DNA from: Candidatus Methanoxibalbensis ujae
Lineage (GTDB): Archaea; Halobacteriota; Syntropharchaeia; Alkanophagales; Methanospirareceae
Reading direction: 5' to 3'
DNA length: 60,171 nt
NCBI GenBank assembly: GCA_026134085.1
Contig: JAOQIN010000001.1
Span: 85,344-145,514, forward strand
Shown: positions 1-9,913 of the stretch, piece after piece
How positions within the stretch are numbered: the first letter of the stretch is position 1
Layout: each line of letters starts with the position of its first letter
Notes under the pieces: model-generated
Database searches by the model: none
What the model was told of the DNA's origin: nothing
The model's input: the letters and a program-made list of their open reading frames with translations, nothing else
Translations under genes and position numbers: made by a program

Positions 1-244
1 TTGAGGGCAGTTGCGCTCCTGACATGGAGGAGGCAGCAGATTATGCTGATGCTGCGTGGAACACGCCGGTGAGGCGCGCTGTCAAAAGCGAGCACACCAG
101 CATTTTCTTTTTGCTGAAAAAAGGGTGAGCACAGAACATGCTAAATGATTTATTTAATGAGATTATGATTTAAGTGGAATAAGTGGGATTATGATAGCAA
201 AGCAATGGATAAATAAAGGTGAGCGACAGATAATGACGGAGGGA
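1..244. other. Left-edge stretch with no recognised gene
   Basis: I see no convincing coding sequence before the tRNA. The segment from about position 140 is A/T-rich, as expected of a promoter region, but I cannot single out one box. A gene truncated by the left edge is possible, but nothing recognisable is preserved. Confidence 0.4.
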
Positions 245-318
245 GGGTCCGTAGCTCAGCCAGGTGGAGCGCCCGGCTCATAACCGGGTGGTCAAGGGTT
301 CGAATCCCTTCGGACCCA
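245..318 (+). tRNA. tRNA with CAU anticodon (elongator Met or Ile2)
   Basis: A full cloverleaf can be folded. The acceptor stem pairs 245-251 with 311-317, A318 is the discriminator, the anticodon stem pairs 272-276 with 284-288, and the seven-base loop holds CAT at 279-281. The TC arm contains GGTTCGAATCC. No CCA is encoded and there is no intron. A CAU anticodon means initiator Met, elongator Met or Ile2 (agmatidine-modified in archaea). The GGGTCCG acceptor start is unlike the usual archaeal initiator, which starts AGCGGG. Elongator Met and Ile2 cannot be separated by eye. Confidence 0.93.
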
Positions 319-339
319 TCCCATCACTCATGGATCATG

Positions 340-1593
340 TCACGAGCATAAGGACAGCATGAATTCCCCCGATTCAATCATCTTCTTGAGCAATATGCAT
401 AGTTTTCTCGCCTTTTCCCTGCTTGAGAGGCGCAGGGTGACGGGTATGTTTCTTCCTTCAACCTCAACCGAGCCGAGATCACCTGTGAAAGCTCCACCTT
501 CGCATGCGAACACGCAGAATCCGCAGTTGAAGCATTTTTTATCGATGCCAACATCTCTTCTGAATGCGTTCACGGGGCATTTTCTCTCAACGGCACAGAC
601 ATCGCACTTCAGGCATTTTGCACTGTCAAACTGAATTTCAAGCGATGTGTTCTGCCATACGCGTCCGTAATTGCTCTCTGCGATCTGAGTTCTGCGTTGA
701 ATTTCGGCGATGGGCATTTTCACCTCCTCATCAAGAACTCTCAGATGTCTCATATTCCCAATATTGGGAACAGGCACTGCGATTGATGTGATGCATTCGG
801 GTCCTGCGGATGTGATGAAGCCACCCATGAACTCAGGATTCATTTTTTTCATCTCTGCAACGACTGCGATGTTTCTGCGTTCAGGCGTGCTTCTTGTGCC
901 CTCACCCGTTATGAGACCCTCAGCACCATTGACCATTATTTTTGTTCCTTTTCTTATGATGCGCATCTCAGGATCGTTCTCAAGCGGGTTTATCTCGCCA
1001 CAGCCGCACACAGAAACCTCTTTAAGCGGTCCTCGCAACCCCGACACGGAGAATATTGTTTTCACGATCCCCTCATCTGTGTTCACGAACCCCATGTAGT
1101 TTCTGAACGCGCTTCTCGTGGTGAAAAGCCGTGCGAACATGAAATCCTCAACTGTCGCAGTTCTCCTGAAAACTGAACCGCCCGCAGCGCGAACCTCAAC
1201 ATCCACTTCTTTTCCTGAGACGATGTCATGAAAGAGATGACCTCCTCCATAACGATCCGAGCTGCGTGATGTGCCGAAAACTGTTACATCAATGACGCCA
1301 AGACGCTCGTTGGGACATGGGCCTGGAAATGCGGGAACTCCGTTGAGCCATGCTGCTTCCGCACGCTCAAACGCACCTCTTTCGGCAACCTCAATTGAAA
1401 ATATCGCTGCTGTCCCGGACATGAGGCCGCATGTTCCTGTTGTCACGACATCAACCTCACTCAGCTCATCCTCACATCCATCTCGCACCTTTCTCTTGAA
1501 CTCCTCCGCGGTCAGCACCACAACATCTCCCCGCTTTATCCGCTCGTTTATGTGAGAAATGCGCTTCCTCAGATCTTCATCATCGGCACTCAT
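340..1593 (-). CDS. Methanogenesis marker protein 16 (COG1900/DUF39 with C-terminal ferredoxin domain)
   Basis: This is a protein of about 417 residues. An N-terminal DUF39-type domain is followed by a C-terminal two-cluster ferredoxin domain with CLKCDVC...CP and CFNCGFC...C motifs. COG1900 proteins act in homocysteine formation from aspartate semialdehyde (an L-aspartate semialdehyde sulfurtransferase is known in methanogens). The ferredoxin-fused version is the methanogenesis marker 16 family, whose exact reaction is not settled. I chose ATG 1593: its A overlaps the TGA of the upstream agmatinase in an ATGA junction, and a GGAGGTG ribosome site lies just upstream. The longer frame would only translate the repeat tail of the agmatinase gene. 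Coupled translation with agmatinase is likely. The family supports a methanogen or methanotroph host. Confidence 0.85.
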   Translation of the reverse strand: MSADDEDLRKRISHINERIKRGDVVVLTAEEFKRKVRDGCEDELSEVDVVTTGTCGLMSGTAAIFSIEVAERGAFERAEAAWLNGVPAFPGPCPNERLGVIDVTVFGTSRSSDRYGGGHLFHDIVSGKEVDVEVRAAGGSVFRRTATVEDFMFARLFTTRSAFRNYMGFVNTDEGIVKTIFSVSGLRGPLKEVSVCGCGEINPLENDPEMRIIRKGTKIMVNGAEGLITGEGTRSTPERRNIAVVAEMKKMNPEFMGGFITSAGPECITSIAVPVPNIGNMRHLRVLDEEVKMPIAEIQRRTQIAESNYGRVWQNTSLEIQFDSAKCLKCDVCAVERKCPVNAFRRDVGIDKKCFNCGFCVFACEGGAFTGDLGSVEVEGRNIPVTLRLSSREKARKLCILLKKMIESGEFMLSLCS

Positions 1594-2600
1594 CTCCCGT
1601 GCACCTCCTGATGCCTCACGCATGCATCCCTCACACATGCATCCCTCACACATGCATCTTTCTCGCATGCATCATGGCACGCATCATGAAGCCCGGCGAG
1701 TATCTCCATCACTATCCTCGCTGCACATATGCTCGTCGTTCCCGTCGTGTCTTTGCGGGGATTCACCTCAACAACATCCGCAGCGACAACATTTTTTTTC
1801 CTGATTATATCGCCGAGAATTGAGATGACATGCTGCATGCTCAATCCACATGGCTCCGGATATTCCACACCAGGCGCTATGCTTGGATCAAGCACATCTA
1901 TGTCAACTGAGATATACGATGCGGTGTTGCCGCAGTGCACGCATTCATCTTCGCCCATTTCATTTATGTCAGAGAGCACGCCTTTCAAATCGGTTGTAAT
2001 TTCCTCCGCATCATACACGCGCACGCCATTCTCACGTATGAAATCATATTCATCCGCTGATGCAGAGCGCACACCAATCAAAACCACATTTTCAATGCCC
2101 ACAATCTCAGCAATCCTGCGAGCTGCACAGGCGTTTGAATAAACGTTTCCCCTATATTTATCTCTGAGATCCGCATGAGCATCCATAATGAAAACTTTCA
2201 GATGATATCTCTCACAGAGTGCTCTCACCAGCGCAACAGACACAGAATGATCGCCGCCTATGAATACTGTTCTCCTGTCTGTTCCCCCACACACACGAAA
2301 GAGCTCGCCGCTTTCGGCATGCTTGCCCGCATCGCTCTTTCCGTTTCTGTTCACGCTCTCTTTAAGTGCCATAATTCCCGTCCGCTTTAATGAAATATCG
2401 CCAGCATCGTAAAACCGCATGTCGGAGATTTCCATCTTTCTGTGCCACAGGAATGTTTCAAGCGAGTGTGATGCCTTTCTCACTGCCCCCGGAGCCTTTG
2501 CAGCACCTTTCTTCACAGCATTACCATCAAAAGGAACGCCCACAACCTCAAACAACGCCTTCTCTCTCTCCTTATCCGAAAGTGAGCCCGCGAATCTCAT
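1590..2600 (-). CDS. speB: Agmatinase (ureohydrolase family)
   Basis: This 336-residue ureohydrolase should hydrolyse agmatine to putrescine and urea, although other guanidino substrates are possible. The three metal-site blocks are present: GGDHSVS, MDAHADLRD and SVDIDVLDPSIAPG, followed by a GVEYPEPCG block typical of agmatinases. The last 30 or so residues are unusual: a degenerate 5-residue repeat (DACVR type) encoded by a 15-bp tandem repeat, beyond the normal end of the fold. The gene overlaps marker 16 downstream by four bases. No Shine-Dalgarno sequence is obvious at ATG 2600, so the message may be leaderless. The metal ligands look intact, so the enzyme should be active. Confidence 0.9.
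   Translation of the reverse strand: MRFAGSLSDKEREKALFEVVGVPFDGNAVKKGAAKAPGAVRKASHSLETFLWHRKMEISDMRFYDAGDISLKRTGIMALKESVNRNGKSDAGKHAESGELFRVCGGTDRRTVFIGGDHSVSVALVRALCERYHLKVFIMDAHADLRDKYRGNVYSNACAARRIAEIVGIENVVLIGVRSASADEYDFIRENGVRVYDAEEITTDLKGVLSDINEMGEDECVHCGNTASYISVDIDVLDPSIAPGVEYPEPCGLSMQHVISILGDIIRKKNVVAADVVEVNPRKDTTGTTSICAARIVMEILAGLHDACHDACEKDACVRDACVRDACVRHQEVHGR
1621..1680. repeat. 15-bp tandem repeat, four units, in the 3' end of agmatinase
   Basis: Four consecutive 15-base units begin with CATGCAT, at 1621, 1636, 1651 and 1666. The first two are identical and the last two have diverged. On the minus strand they encode the Asp-Ala-Cys-Val-Arg-like tail of agmatinase. The period is a multiple of three, so unit gain or loss changes tail length without a frameshift. 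Confidence 0.9.
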
Positions 2601-2666
2601 ATCTCATATATTGTCAAGCATGAAATCAGCACTTTGTGATTATAAAGGTGCGAGGAGGTGTGAAAA

Positions 2667-3557
2667 ATGATAATGATATGCGGACTTGCGGTGGTTATGC
2701 TGCAACAAACAGCGGCGAGTAAATTTCTTGAGTTTGACATTCTGTCATCCTCCTATTTCCACGATGCACTCAGGATTTTGATTGTGATTGCAGCAACAGT
2801 TCTGATAGCGACAATCGTGAACAGGGCATTGAGAGAGCAATTCAGGATATTGAGCGAGCATTTGAGAGTTGATGAAACAACTTACACAGTCATAAGGAGG
2901 CTTATTGTCGCTCTCATATATGTTGCGGGCATTACAATTGCTGCATTTTCAATACCGGGATTCGGAGATGTTGTTGTTGGGCTGGCTATGAGCGCTGGAC
3001 TGGTGGCGATAATAATCGGTCTGGCTGCACAGAGCGCACTTTCAAACATACTGCACGGTGTTTTCATCGCGATATTCAGACCTTTCCGGGTCGGCGACAT
3101 CGTTGAGGTGGAGGGTGAATACGGCACCATAGAGGACATCACTCTCAGACACACAGTCGTCAGAACATGGCAGAACAAGCGGCTTATCATTCCCAACACC
3201 AAAATAGGAGAGGCGACCGTCGTGAACTGGTCAATTTCTGACCCCTCCGTTCTGTGGTTTGTGGATTTCGGCATAAGCTATGACTCGGATATTGAATCCG
3301 CAAGAAATATAATCCTTGAGGAGATCATGAAGCATCCGAGTGTTATGAAGGAGAAAGATGTCAAAGTATTTGTCACAGAGCTCGGCGATTTCGCAGTAAA
3401 CCTGCGTGCGCTTTTCTGGGTGCAAGACCGTCCGTCAGCATGGGTGGCAGGCGCTGAGATAAGGGAAGCTGTGAAAAAGAGGTTTGATGCAGCCGGCATT
3501 GAAATACCATTCCCATACCGAACACTCGTTTTCAAAAAAGCACGGCAGCCGCAATGA
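2667..3557 (+). CDS. mscS: Small-conductance mechanosensitive channel, MscS family
   Basis: This 296-residue membrane protein has hydrophobic segments near residues 1-20, 33-55 and 76-98. The pore helix near 100-125 is rich in Gly and Ala (AMSAGLVAIIIGLAAQSALS). The conserved MscS beta-domain follows, with FRPFRVGDIVEVEGEYGTIE and LIIPNTKI. MscS channels open under membrane tension to release solutes after osmotic downshift. GAGGAGGTG lies just upstream of ATG 2667. The gene stands alone, divergent from agmatinase. Length and layout are ordinary for a minimal archaeal MscS. Confidence 0.92.
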   Translation: MIMICGLAVVMLQQTAASKFLEFDILSSSYFHDALRILIVIAATVLIATIVNRALREQFRILSEHLRVDETTYTVIRRLIVALIYVAGITIAAFSIPGFGDVVVGLAMSAGLVAIIIGLAAQSALSNILHGVFIAIFRPFRVGDIVEVEGEYGTIEDITLRHTVVRTWQNKRLIIPNTKIGEATVVNWSISDPSVLWFVDFGISYDSDIESARNIILEEIMKHPSVMKEKDVKVFVTELGDFAVNLRALFWVQDRPSAWVAGAEIREAVKKRFDAAGIEIPFPYRTLVFKKARQPQ

Positions 3558-3682
3558 ATGCCTGTGCTTCAGATGAAAAAAGAAGAAAAGAAAAGCATAC
3601 ACGGCTCTCTCATCTCTCCTGCTGCATACTGCTGCATGGATTGTGTACTGCTGCATGGATGGTGTAATATGATGAATTATGA

Positions 3683-5878
3683 ATGATGAATGCCATGAGA
3701 TGCGGGAGGTGCGGCGGCATAATCGGCATTTTCGGGAAAAAAAATGCGAAGGAAATTGCACTTGACGCATTGCGCCGCATGAGCACCGAGAATGCGATGT
3801 TCCTCATTATCAGCGATGACAGTGATGCGACATTCTCCGATCTGGATAGTTGCGAGATTGAGGAATGCGAGAACATAATGGCGTGTTGCATGTGCGGAGA
3901 TTTCGAGCGATTGAGGAGGTTATTTGAGATGTGCGGCGTCAACAGGGTCGTGGCAGATGCTGAGATATTCAACACTGAAAATCTGGAAAACGTGCTGAAG
4001 GCAAACAGTTATGAGCTGACAGCGTTGATAAATGTGCTTGACGGTGCTTATGCGATTGCATTTTGGAAAGATGATGGGGAAGTGTGCGTGTTAAGGGATG
4101 TTTTCGGTCTAAAACCCCTGTATTTTGCGCATTTCAATGGATGTTTCGCATTCTCTTCCTGTAGAGAAATAATAGAAATGAATTTTCCGCATGCATTTGA
4201 AGTTGAGCCGAGAACTCGCCTTATATTCAGCGGAGGTCGCTTGAGATTTGAATCACAGTCGCTTATGGATTCGCTGTCAGAGGCGATGAAATGGCAGGAG
4301 GTGATTCAGGAGAGGAGAGGGAAAGAGTCAGAAAATCACAGCAGGATTCGTCACAGCCAGCGATCAGCGGACTGTGAGGAACTGAGATCAGAACTTCTCA
4401 GTCTTCTGTGCGAGAGCATATCACTCAGAATTCCTGATGAACGCTTTGGCATTTTGTTTTCAGGAGGTCTTGATTCCTCTCTCATCGCGTTTTTGTGCAG
4501 GCAGATGTGGAGTCATCGCCATGGAGATGCGGCTGCAGTCACATGCTACACAGCGGTGTTCTCAGGAGCAAAGGAAGCATATGACCTCATATACTCGCGT
4601 GAGATCGCGAATGAGATTGGCATAAGGCACGTTGTCACTGAGATCGGCACAGAGGAAGTTGAGAGATATCTGAGGGAAATTGTGCCTGTGGTGGGTGCTG
4701 ATGTTGTGAATGTTGGTGTTGCGCTGCCTCTTTTCATCGCCTGCGAGAGTGCGCGCTCAGAGGGCATAAGCACACTTTTTTACGGAATTGGCGCTGAAGA
4801 GCTGTTTGGAGGATACGAGCGGCACAGGAGAGCTGCTGAAAGAGGCAGACTGAGGGATGAATGCATCTCGGGCGTTGAGAAAATGTTCAGGCGCGACTTG
4901 CTCAGGGATGCAGCCATCTCACGAAATCTCTGCATATCACTGCGAGCTCCTTTCATGACGAAGAAAATCGCATATTTTGCGCTAAACCTCCCGGACGAGA
5001 TGAAAATAAGGAAAAATCTTGATAAAGCAATTTTGAGAGATGTTGCATGGCATTTGGGATTGAAAAGAGCAGCTTCAAGGAAGAAACGTGCAGCTCAATA
5101 TGGCTCAAACTTCCATAAAGCGCTGAAAAAACTTTCTAAAAAGAATAATATGAGGATACGGGAATATTTAAGGAGCTTTCATCCTCATGCGAAGATGAAA
5201 CTCGGCTGCCTTTTCAGCGGTGGAAAGGACAGCACTCTCGCACTTCACGCTATGGTTGAGTCAGGATACATCGTGGACTGTCTGATCACAGTGAGATGCA
5301 TAAATCCCTCCGCCATGATTTTTCACACAGCCGCGATTGAGCTTACCGAACTGCTCGCAGATGCCATGGAGATTCCGCTCATCACGCGCAGGAGCACATG
5401 TGAAAGCGAGGAGGAGGAGATCTCCGCTCTGAGAGAGGCGCTGAGCGATGCAATTTCGCAGTTCGGGATAGAAGGTGTTGTCGCAGGAGCGCTTTGGAGC
5501 GAATATCAGCGCAGCAGAATTGTTCGCATATGTGAGGAGATGGGATTGAAATGCTTTTTCCCCCTGTGGCATATTGATCAGGAGACTGAGATGCGCATAT
5601 GCGTGCGCGCATTTGATATGATATTCACAGGTATAGCAGCGCTCGGTCTTGACAGATCATGGCTCGGAAGGAAAATATGCGACAATGATGTCAATCGTCT
5701 CTTTGAAATCCATAAAAAATACGGGATAAACATCACGGGAGAAGGCGGTGAATTTGAGACGCTCGTGCTTGACGCACCTCTCTTCAGAAAAAGAGTATCT
5801 GTAAAAGGTGAAATTGATGAAATAGATGCAAATACAGCAAGATTTGTCGTGAAAAAAGCGGAATTGGTGGATAAATAG
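3683..5878 (+). CDS. Fusion: asparagine-synthase-like protein + Dph6-type ATP pyrophosphatase
   Basis: This 731-residue protein joins two modules. Residues 1 to about 490 resemble AsnB: an Ntn glutaminase-like domain (CGGIIGIFG near residue 10, normally MCGI at the very N-terminus) and a synthase domain with the PP-loop SGGLDSS near 260. From about residue 504 a second PP-loop (LFSGGKDS) begins an MJ0570/Dph6-like domain that ends with the family block GEGGEFETLVLDAP. Dph6 amidates diphthine to diphthamide on EF-2 using ammonia and ATP. A fused amidotransferase half suggests a built-in ammonia source. However, the presumed catalytic Cys is not at position 2 from any start I can see, so glutaminase activity is doubtful unless the N-terminus is processed. 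Starts 3683 and 3695 are both possible. Confidence 0.8.
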   Translation: MMNAMRCGRCGGIIGIFGKKNAKEIALDALRRMSTENAMFLIISDDSDATFSDLDSCEIEECENIMACCMCGDFERLRRLFEMCGVNRVVADAEIFNTENLENVLKANSYELTALINVLDGAYAIAFWKDDGEVCVLRDVFGLKPLYFAHFNGCFAFSSCREIIEMNFPHAFEVEPRTRLIFSGGRLRFESQSLMDSLSEAMKWQEVIQERRGKESENHSRIRHSQRSADCEELRSELLSLLCESISLRIPDERFGILFSGGLDSSLIAFLCRQMWSHRHGDAAAVTCYTAVFSGAKEAYDLIYSREIANEIGIRHVVTEIGTEEVERYLREIVPVVGADVVNVGVALPLFIACESARSEGISTLFYGIGAEELFGGYERHRRAAERGRLRDECISGVEKMFRRDLLRDAAISRNLCISLRAPFMTKKIAYFALNLPDEMKIRKNLDKAILRDVAWHLGLKRAASRKKRAAQYGSNFHKALKKLSKKNNMRIREYLRSFHPHAKMKLGCLFSGGKDSTLALHAMVESGYIVDCLITVRCINPSAMIFHTAAIELTELLADAMEIPLITRRSTCESEEEEISALREALSDAISQFGIEGVVAGALWSEYQRSRIVRICEEMGLKCFFPLWHIDQETEMRICVRAFDMIFTGIAALGLDRSWLGRKICDNDVNRLFEIHKKYGINITGEGGEFETLVLDAPLFRKRVSVKGEIDEIDANTARFVVKKAELVDK

Positions 5879-6093
5879 AATATGATTATGACAGCAATAT
5901 TGAAAGGGAGATGACGCTGTGCAGGCTGTGCAGGAAAAATAAGAGATAGAGAGAGGCATGAGCGCATATGCCATTGACATTGAGAATGAGAGAGAGAAAA
6001 TGGATGCGCATGCACACGCTCTCAGCTCGGCAAAAATAACTAAGATGCTTCAGTATCAAACGAAGGCGCTGACGTGTCGGTGAAGGTGTTGGA

Positions 6094-7602
6094 TCACAAC
6101 AGATATTCAAGCGTTTTTGCATATGCAGGTCTTGTCACGAGTATTCCGATGAGGAGACCCACAATTGTCACTATTGCGAATCCGCGCAGCACTCCGAGAG
6201 CCATTGATGCGAGAGTGAGCATTGCCACAATTGTCGTCACGACTGATGCGAATATGATGCTGTATGCGAATGAGACGCGCCTGTAATAGACTCTTCCTGA
6301 TGTTTTTCCACCCGCCATCGCTTCATCAGTTATCATAACGAGCTGATCAACGCCAGTTCCTATGACTGTGATTATTCCTGCGATGCTCGGAAGGTCAAGC
6401 TGCCATCCTATGGCTGCTGCGAATCCAAGCATCATGATGACCTCGGAGAGAAGTGTGAGGACAAGAGGCATCACAACCCTCACATCCTTATATCTGATCA
6501 TGATCATCACGCCGACAACAATCAATGCCAGTATGAGCGCGATTACAGAGCCCTCTCTGAATTTTTCACCGAGGGGAGGTGTGACCTCTCCGGATGCGAG
6601 TATTTCGACAGGAACGGGAAGAACACCAGCACGAAGGTGTATGATGAGCTCCTCAGCTTTCTTTTTGCCCTCTTCTCCAAATCCTGTTTCGGCTATCCAT
6701 TCTTTTAAGGGCTTGGAACTCAAGCTGCTCGCAGCTGTCGGTTTAAGAGGAGCACTGTAAATGACGATATCATCAAGAAGCATCACAAGCTCGTGATTAT
6801 CGGGGTTTTCCACAGCTCCGTATTTTATTGCGGCGTTCCGCAGTTTATCTGCACCATCATCGCTCAGCTTGAATGAAGCTCCCCATTTGCCATTCTCTCC
6901 CCTATGAGGCATTGGATCAACATATACGATGTCCTCCCCGTACAGCACGTGCACCGTCATGTTTTTTATCTCGCTCAGCATCTGCCCCTCGGAGATATCA
7001 CCCTTATCGCCTACTGTCTGCATTCTTATCTCAAACTTCCCCGGCGTCCCTATAATTCTGCGAGCCTCATCAATCGGAACACCTGCGAGGTCTATCATGA
7101 TTATGTTGTCAGCGACAGTTCGCGTTACAACGCTCTTCAATCCGAGCATATTGAGCTTTGTTTCCATTATTTTGCGTGTTTCTTCAACTGTCTCCCGCGT
7201 CAAACCTTTAAAGAAGAGAGGTTTTCCCTGTCTATCCAGACCAATACTCGCGTTTTTCTCCTTCAAAATTTCCTCTAACTGCTCCTTTGTTATATCTTTT
7301 CGTATCTCATACATTATTTCGCCTTTATATCTGACCGGAATGACTTCGGCACCTGTTCTGTTTTGCAGGAAATTGCGTATCTGGCTTTCATTCATCCCCG
7401 GTGCATCAACCTTCACAATCACGCCTTTGAGCTCCACCTGCAGCCTTGAGCCGCCTACGAGGTCAAGCCCGAATTTCAGGTTTCCGCTCGGACCGCCGAG
7501 TATGCCCGGACCGAGCGGTGAGGGCATGTATATCACGACAAGTGCCGCGGCAAGAAGCGAGACAAATATCACAACACGCACATCGCGGAGGAGAGATGCC
7601 AT
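6094..7602 (-). CDS. secD: Protein-export membrane protein SecD
   Basis: This 502-residue protein has an N-terminal membrane anchor (about residues 8-28), a large extracytoplasmic region that includes FGLDLVGGSRLQVELKG (the SecD signature) and a C-terminal block of five membrane helices. SecD works with SecF at the SecYEG translocon, driving late stages of export, with substrates here including the secreted proteins at 43-56 kb. GAGGTTGAGGCGAA precedes ATG 7602. In many archaea secF lies directly upstream of secD. Here the upstream neighbour is an unrelated nitroreductase gene, so secF must lie outside the window. Confidence 0.93.
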   Translation of the reverse strand: MASLLRDVRVVIFVSLLAAALVVIYMPSPLGPGILGGPSGNLKFGLDLVGGSRLQVELKGVIVKVDAPGMNESQIRNFLQNRTGAEVIPVRYKGEIMYEIRKDITKEQLEEILKEKNASIGLDRQGKPLFFKGLTRETVEETRKIMETKLNMLGLKSVVTRTVADNIIMIDLAGVPIDEARRIIGTPGKFEIRMQTVGDKGDISEGQMLSEIKNMTVHVLYGEDIVYVDPMPHRGENGKWGASFKLSDDGADKLRNAAIKYGAVENPDNHELVMLLDDIVIYSAPLKPTAASSLSSKPLKEWIAETGFGEEGKKKAEELIIHLRAGVLPVPVEILASGEVTPPLGEKFREGSVIALILALIVVGVMIMIRYKDVRVVMPLVLTLLSEVIMMLGFAAAIGWQLDLPSIAGIITVIGTGVDQLVMITDEAMAGGKTSGRVYYRRVSFAYSIIFASVVTTIVAMLTLASMALGVLRGFAIVTIVGLLIGILVTRPAYAKTLEYLL

Positions 7603-7705
7603 TTCGCCTCAACCTCATTCTCTTTTATCGCTCATCGCTCATCGCTCATATTGCTCATATCTCTCATATCGCACATTATCTCTCATTATCTCTCATGATC
7701 GCTCA

Positions 7706-8296
7706 CTATCTCTCACTGAAGAAGCCTATCGGAAAAATGTATAGGGGACGATGTCTCTCAGGAAGCGAAAGGACGCTCGCAACCTCATCATCGTGGAAAG
7801 CGCCGATTGCAACAGTCGCAAGGCCGAGCGACTCGCACTCCAGATATATGTTCTGAGCGGCGTGTCCTGCTTCCATATGAACATATCTGACCCCGCGGTC
7901 TCCATATCTGCGTGTTGTCCTCTCGTATTCCGCTGCGATAACGACTGTCAGCGGTGCGTCTGCGATGAACATCTGATGGAGCGATGCAACTGCAAGTGCC
8001 TCTCTGAAGTCACCCCGTTTGTGCACCTCCAATCTTTCGCCGCGCATGTGATAAACTGCGGCATCAACACCTTCAACAGCATTGTCGCCGATTACAGCGT
8101 AAAACTCAAGCGGATACAGCGCGCCTGCCGATGGTATGCGAGAAGCCGCCCAGAGAACATGAGAGAGCATCTCAAAAGTAAGCGCTCTCGCGGTGAAACG
8201 ACGTCTTGATTTTCGCCTCATGATAGCGGATTCCACAGTGATCCCGCGCTCCAATCTCTCCTCACTCGGAGCTCTTAAAACAATTCCGCTCATCAT
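7706..8296 (-). CDS. SagB/ThcOx-type nitroreductase-family flavoprotein
   Basis: This 196-residue protein of the FMN-dependent nitroreductase fold has the N-terminal RRKSRRRF segment, an SAGALYPLEFYAVIG block as in SagB/ThcOx-type dehydrogenases, and a C-terminal LPERHRPLYIFPIG motif. SagB-like enzymes oxidise azolines in peptide maturation, but stand-alone archaeal members are uncharacterised. The start codon directly follows the pyrG stop: GAGGAGGTGTGA then ATGATG. The ribosome site is therefore inside the pyrG end and the two genes should be translationally coupled. No peptide precursor or YcaO gene is nearby, so the substrate is unknown. Confidence 0.75.
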   Translation of the reverse strand: MMSGIVLRAPSEERLERGITVESAIMRRKSRRRFTARALTFEMLSHVLWAASRIPSAGALYPLEFYAVIGDNAVEGVDAAVYHMRGERLEVHKRGDFREALAVASLHQMFIADAPLTVVIAAEYERTTRRYGDRGVRYVHMEAGHAAQNIYLECESLGLATVAIGAFHDDEVASVLSLPERHRPLYIFPIGFFSER

Positions 8297-9913
8297 TCAC
8301 ACCTCCTCTGCGTTGTGTTGCGTCGCATGTCGCATGCAAGCCGAAATGAATGCTCTGAAGGGAGGGGAAGGTCTATCCGGTCTCGATCTGAACTCGGGAT
8401 GGAACTGAGTTGCGAAGAAGAACGGATGATTTGGAAGCTCAAGGATTTCCATTTTGTTTCCGTCGCTGTCTGTGCCTGAGAACAGGATTCCAGCATCCGA
8501 GAGCATATCCAGATATGAGGGATTGACCTCATATCTGTGTCTGTGCCTCTCAACGATTTCTGTTTTTCCGTAGATGCGATGTGCGAGAGTGTTCTCCTTT
8601 ATTATGACGACACCATTGCCGAGCCGCATTGTCCCTCCTTTTTTCATGATGCCGCGCTGCTCATCAAGCAGATCAACCACTGGATGAGGTGTGTCATCGC
8701 AGAACTCTGTGCTGTTCGCGTTTTTTAATCCGGCGAGATTCCTTGCAACCTCAACGACTGCGAGCTGAAATCCGAGACAGATGCCGAGAAATGGCTTTCC
8801 ATGCACCCTCGCAAACTCTATAGCTCTTATTTTGCCCTCCGTCCCCCTTGTGCCGAATCCTCCCGGCACGAGGACGCCGTCAGCACGCTCAAGCTTCCGC
8901 ATAGCCCCTTCATCCGTTTCAAGGTCCTCAGCCTCAATCCACATTATGTCAACATTGCAGCGCAGATCCATCATAGCATGCTTTATCGCCTCCTTTATGC
9001 TCAGATAAGAATCCTCAAGCCCCGCATATTTGCCGACGATAGCCACTTCAGTTTCACCGCTCAAATTCCTGCATTTCTCAACGATGTTCTCCCAATAAAA
9101 CCTCTTTTCTGATTTATTGAGCAGCATTTTATCACGAATGCTCTCAAATATGCCTTCATTCTCAAGCAAAACAGGCACTTCATATATTTCGTCGGTGTCA
9201 GGTGCGCTTATCACATCCCGTTTATCAACATCGCAGAACATTGCGATCTTCTCCTTGACATCCTCTGCGAGTGCTCTTTCACACCTGCACACGATTATAT
9301 CCGGCTGCAGACCGAGCTCTCTCAGCGCCTTCACGGAGTGTTGAGTGGGCTTCGTTTTCTGTTCTCCCAGTTTTGTAAGAGGGACGAGCGTCACATGAAT
9401 GAGCAGGAAGTTCTCTCTCGGCTCTTCACGTCTCATCTGCCTCACAGCCTCAAGGAATGGCATGCTCTCTATGTCTCCAACCGTCCCACCTATCTCAACG
9501 ATGCATATGTCCGCATTGCTCCTCGCAGCCACCTCCCTTATGCGTAATTTTATCTCGTTGGTCACATGAGGTATTATCTGAACAGTCTGACCGAGATATT
9601 CGCCATTCCTCTCACGGTTTATAACAGATAAAAATATGACGCCAGTCGTGATGTTGTGCTCCCCGCCGAGCTCTATGTCCATAAATCTCTCATAATGCCC
9701 GAAATCAAGGTCAACTTCAGTCCCATCAGCAAGAACATATACCTCACCATGCTGAAAAGGATTCATCGTGCCCGCATCTATGTTTATATATGGATCTATT
9801 TTCATGGGGACGACATTGTATCCTCTGTCCTTCAATATCCTTCCGATGGATGCTGTTGTTATTCCCTTGCCCAATCCGCTTATCACACCACCCGTGACCA
9901 CTATATACTTCAT
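8297..9913 (-). CDS. pyrG: CTP synthase (glutamine hydrolysing)
   Basis: This 538-residue enzyme makes CTP from UTP, ATP and glutamine. The N-terminal synthetase domain opens with [21 protein letters not shown]. The C-terminal class I amidotransferase domain has the nucleophile block [10 protein letters not shown] and the catalytic HPEFRSRP. Length is typical. The C-terminus ends in AEEV, which supplies the ribosome site for the nitroreductase gene that follows. Little leader is visible before ATG 9913, so the message may be near-leaderless. Confidence 0.97.
   Translation of the reverse strand: MKYIVVTGGVISGLGKGITTASIGRILKDRGYNVVPMKIDPYINIDAGTMNPFQHGEVYVLADGTEVDLDFGHYERFMDIELGGEHNITTGVIFLSVINRERNGEYLGQTVQIIPHVTNEIKLRIREVAARSNADICIVEIGGTVGDIESMPFLEAVRQMRREEPRENFLLIHVTLVPLTKLGEQKTKPTQHSVKALRELGLQPDIIVCRCERALAEDVKEKIAMFCDVDKRDVISAPDTDEIYEVPVLLENEGIFESIRDKMLLNKSEKRFYWENIVEKCRNLSGETEVAIVGKYAGLEDSYLSIKEAIKHAMMDLRCNVDIMWIEAEDLETDEGAMRKLERADGVLVPGGFGTRGTEGKIRAIEFARVHGKPFLGICLGFQLAVVEVARNLAGLKNANSTEFCDDTPHPVVDLLDEQRGIMKKGGTMRLGNGVVIIKENTLAHRIYGKTEIVERHRHRYEVNPSYLDMLSDAGILFSGTDSDGNKMEILELPNHPFFFATQFHPEFRSRPDRPSPPFRAFISACMRHATQHNAEEV

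Noticed and set aside
245-318. Initiator tRNA-Met
   Set aside because: The acceptor stem and discriminator do not match the archaeal initiator pattern, so elongator Met or Ile2 is more likely.
1594-1668. Longer start for methanogenesis marker 16 (from 1668)
   Set aside because: The extra 25 residues come from the agmatinase repeat read in another frame. The start at 1593 has a ribosome site and an ATGA overlap.
6929-7744. 271-residue plus-strand frame inside the secD region
   Set aside because: It overlaps secD in antisense. The secD protein has clear family motifs, whereas this frame does not.
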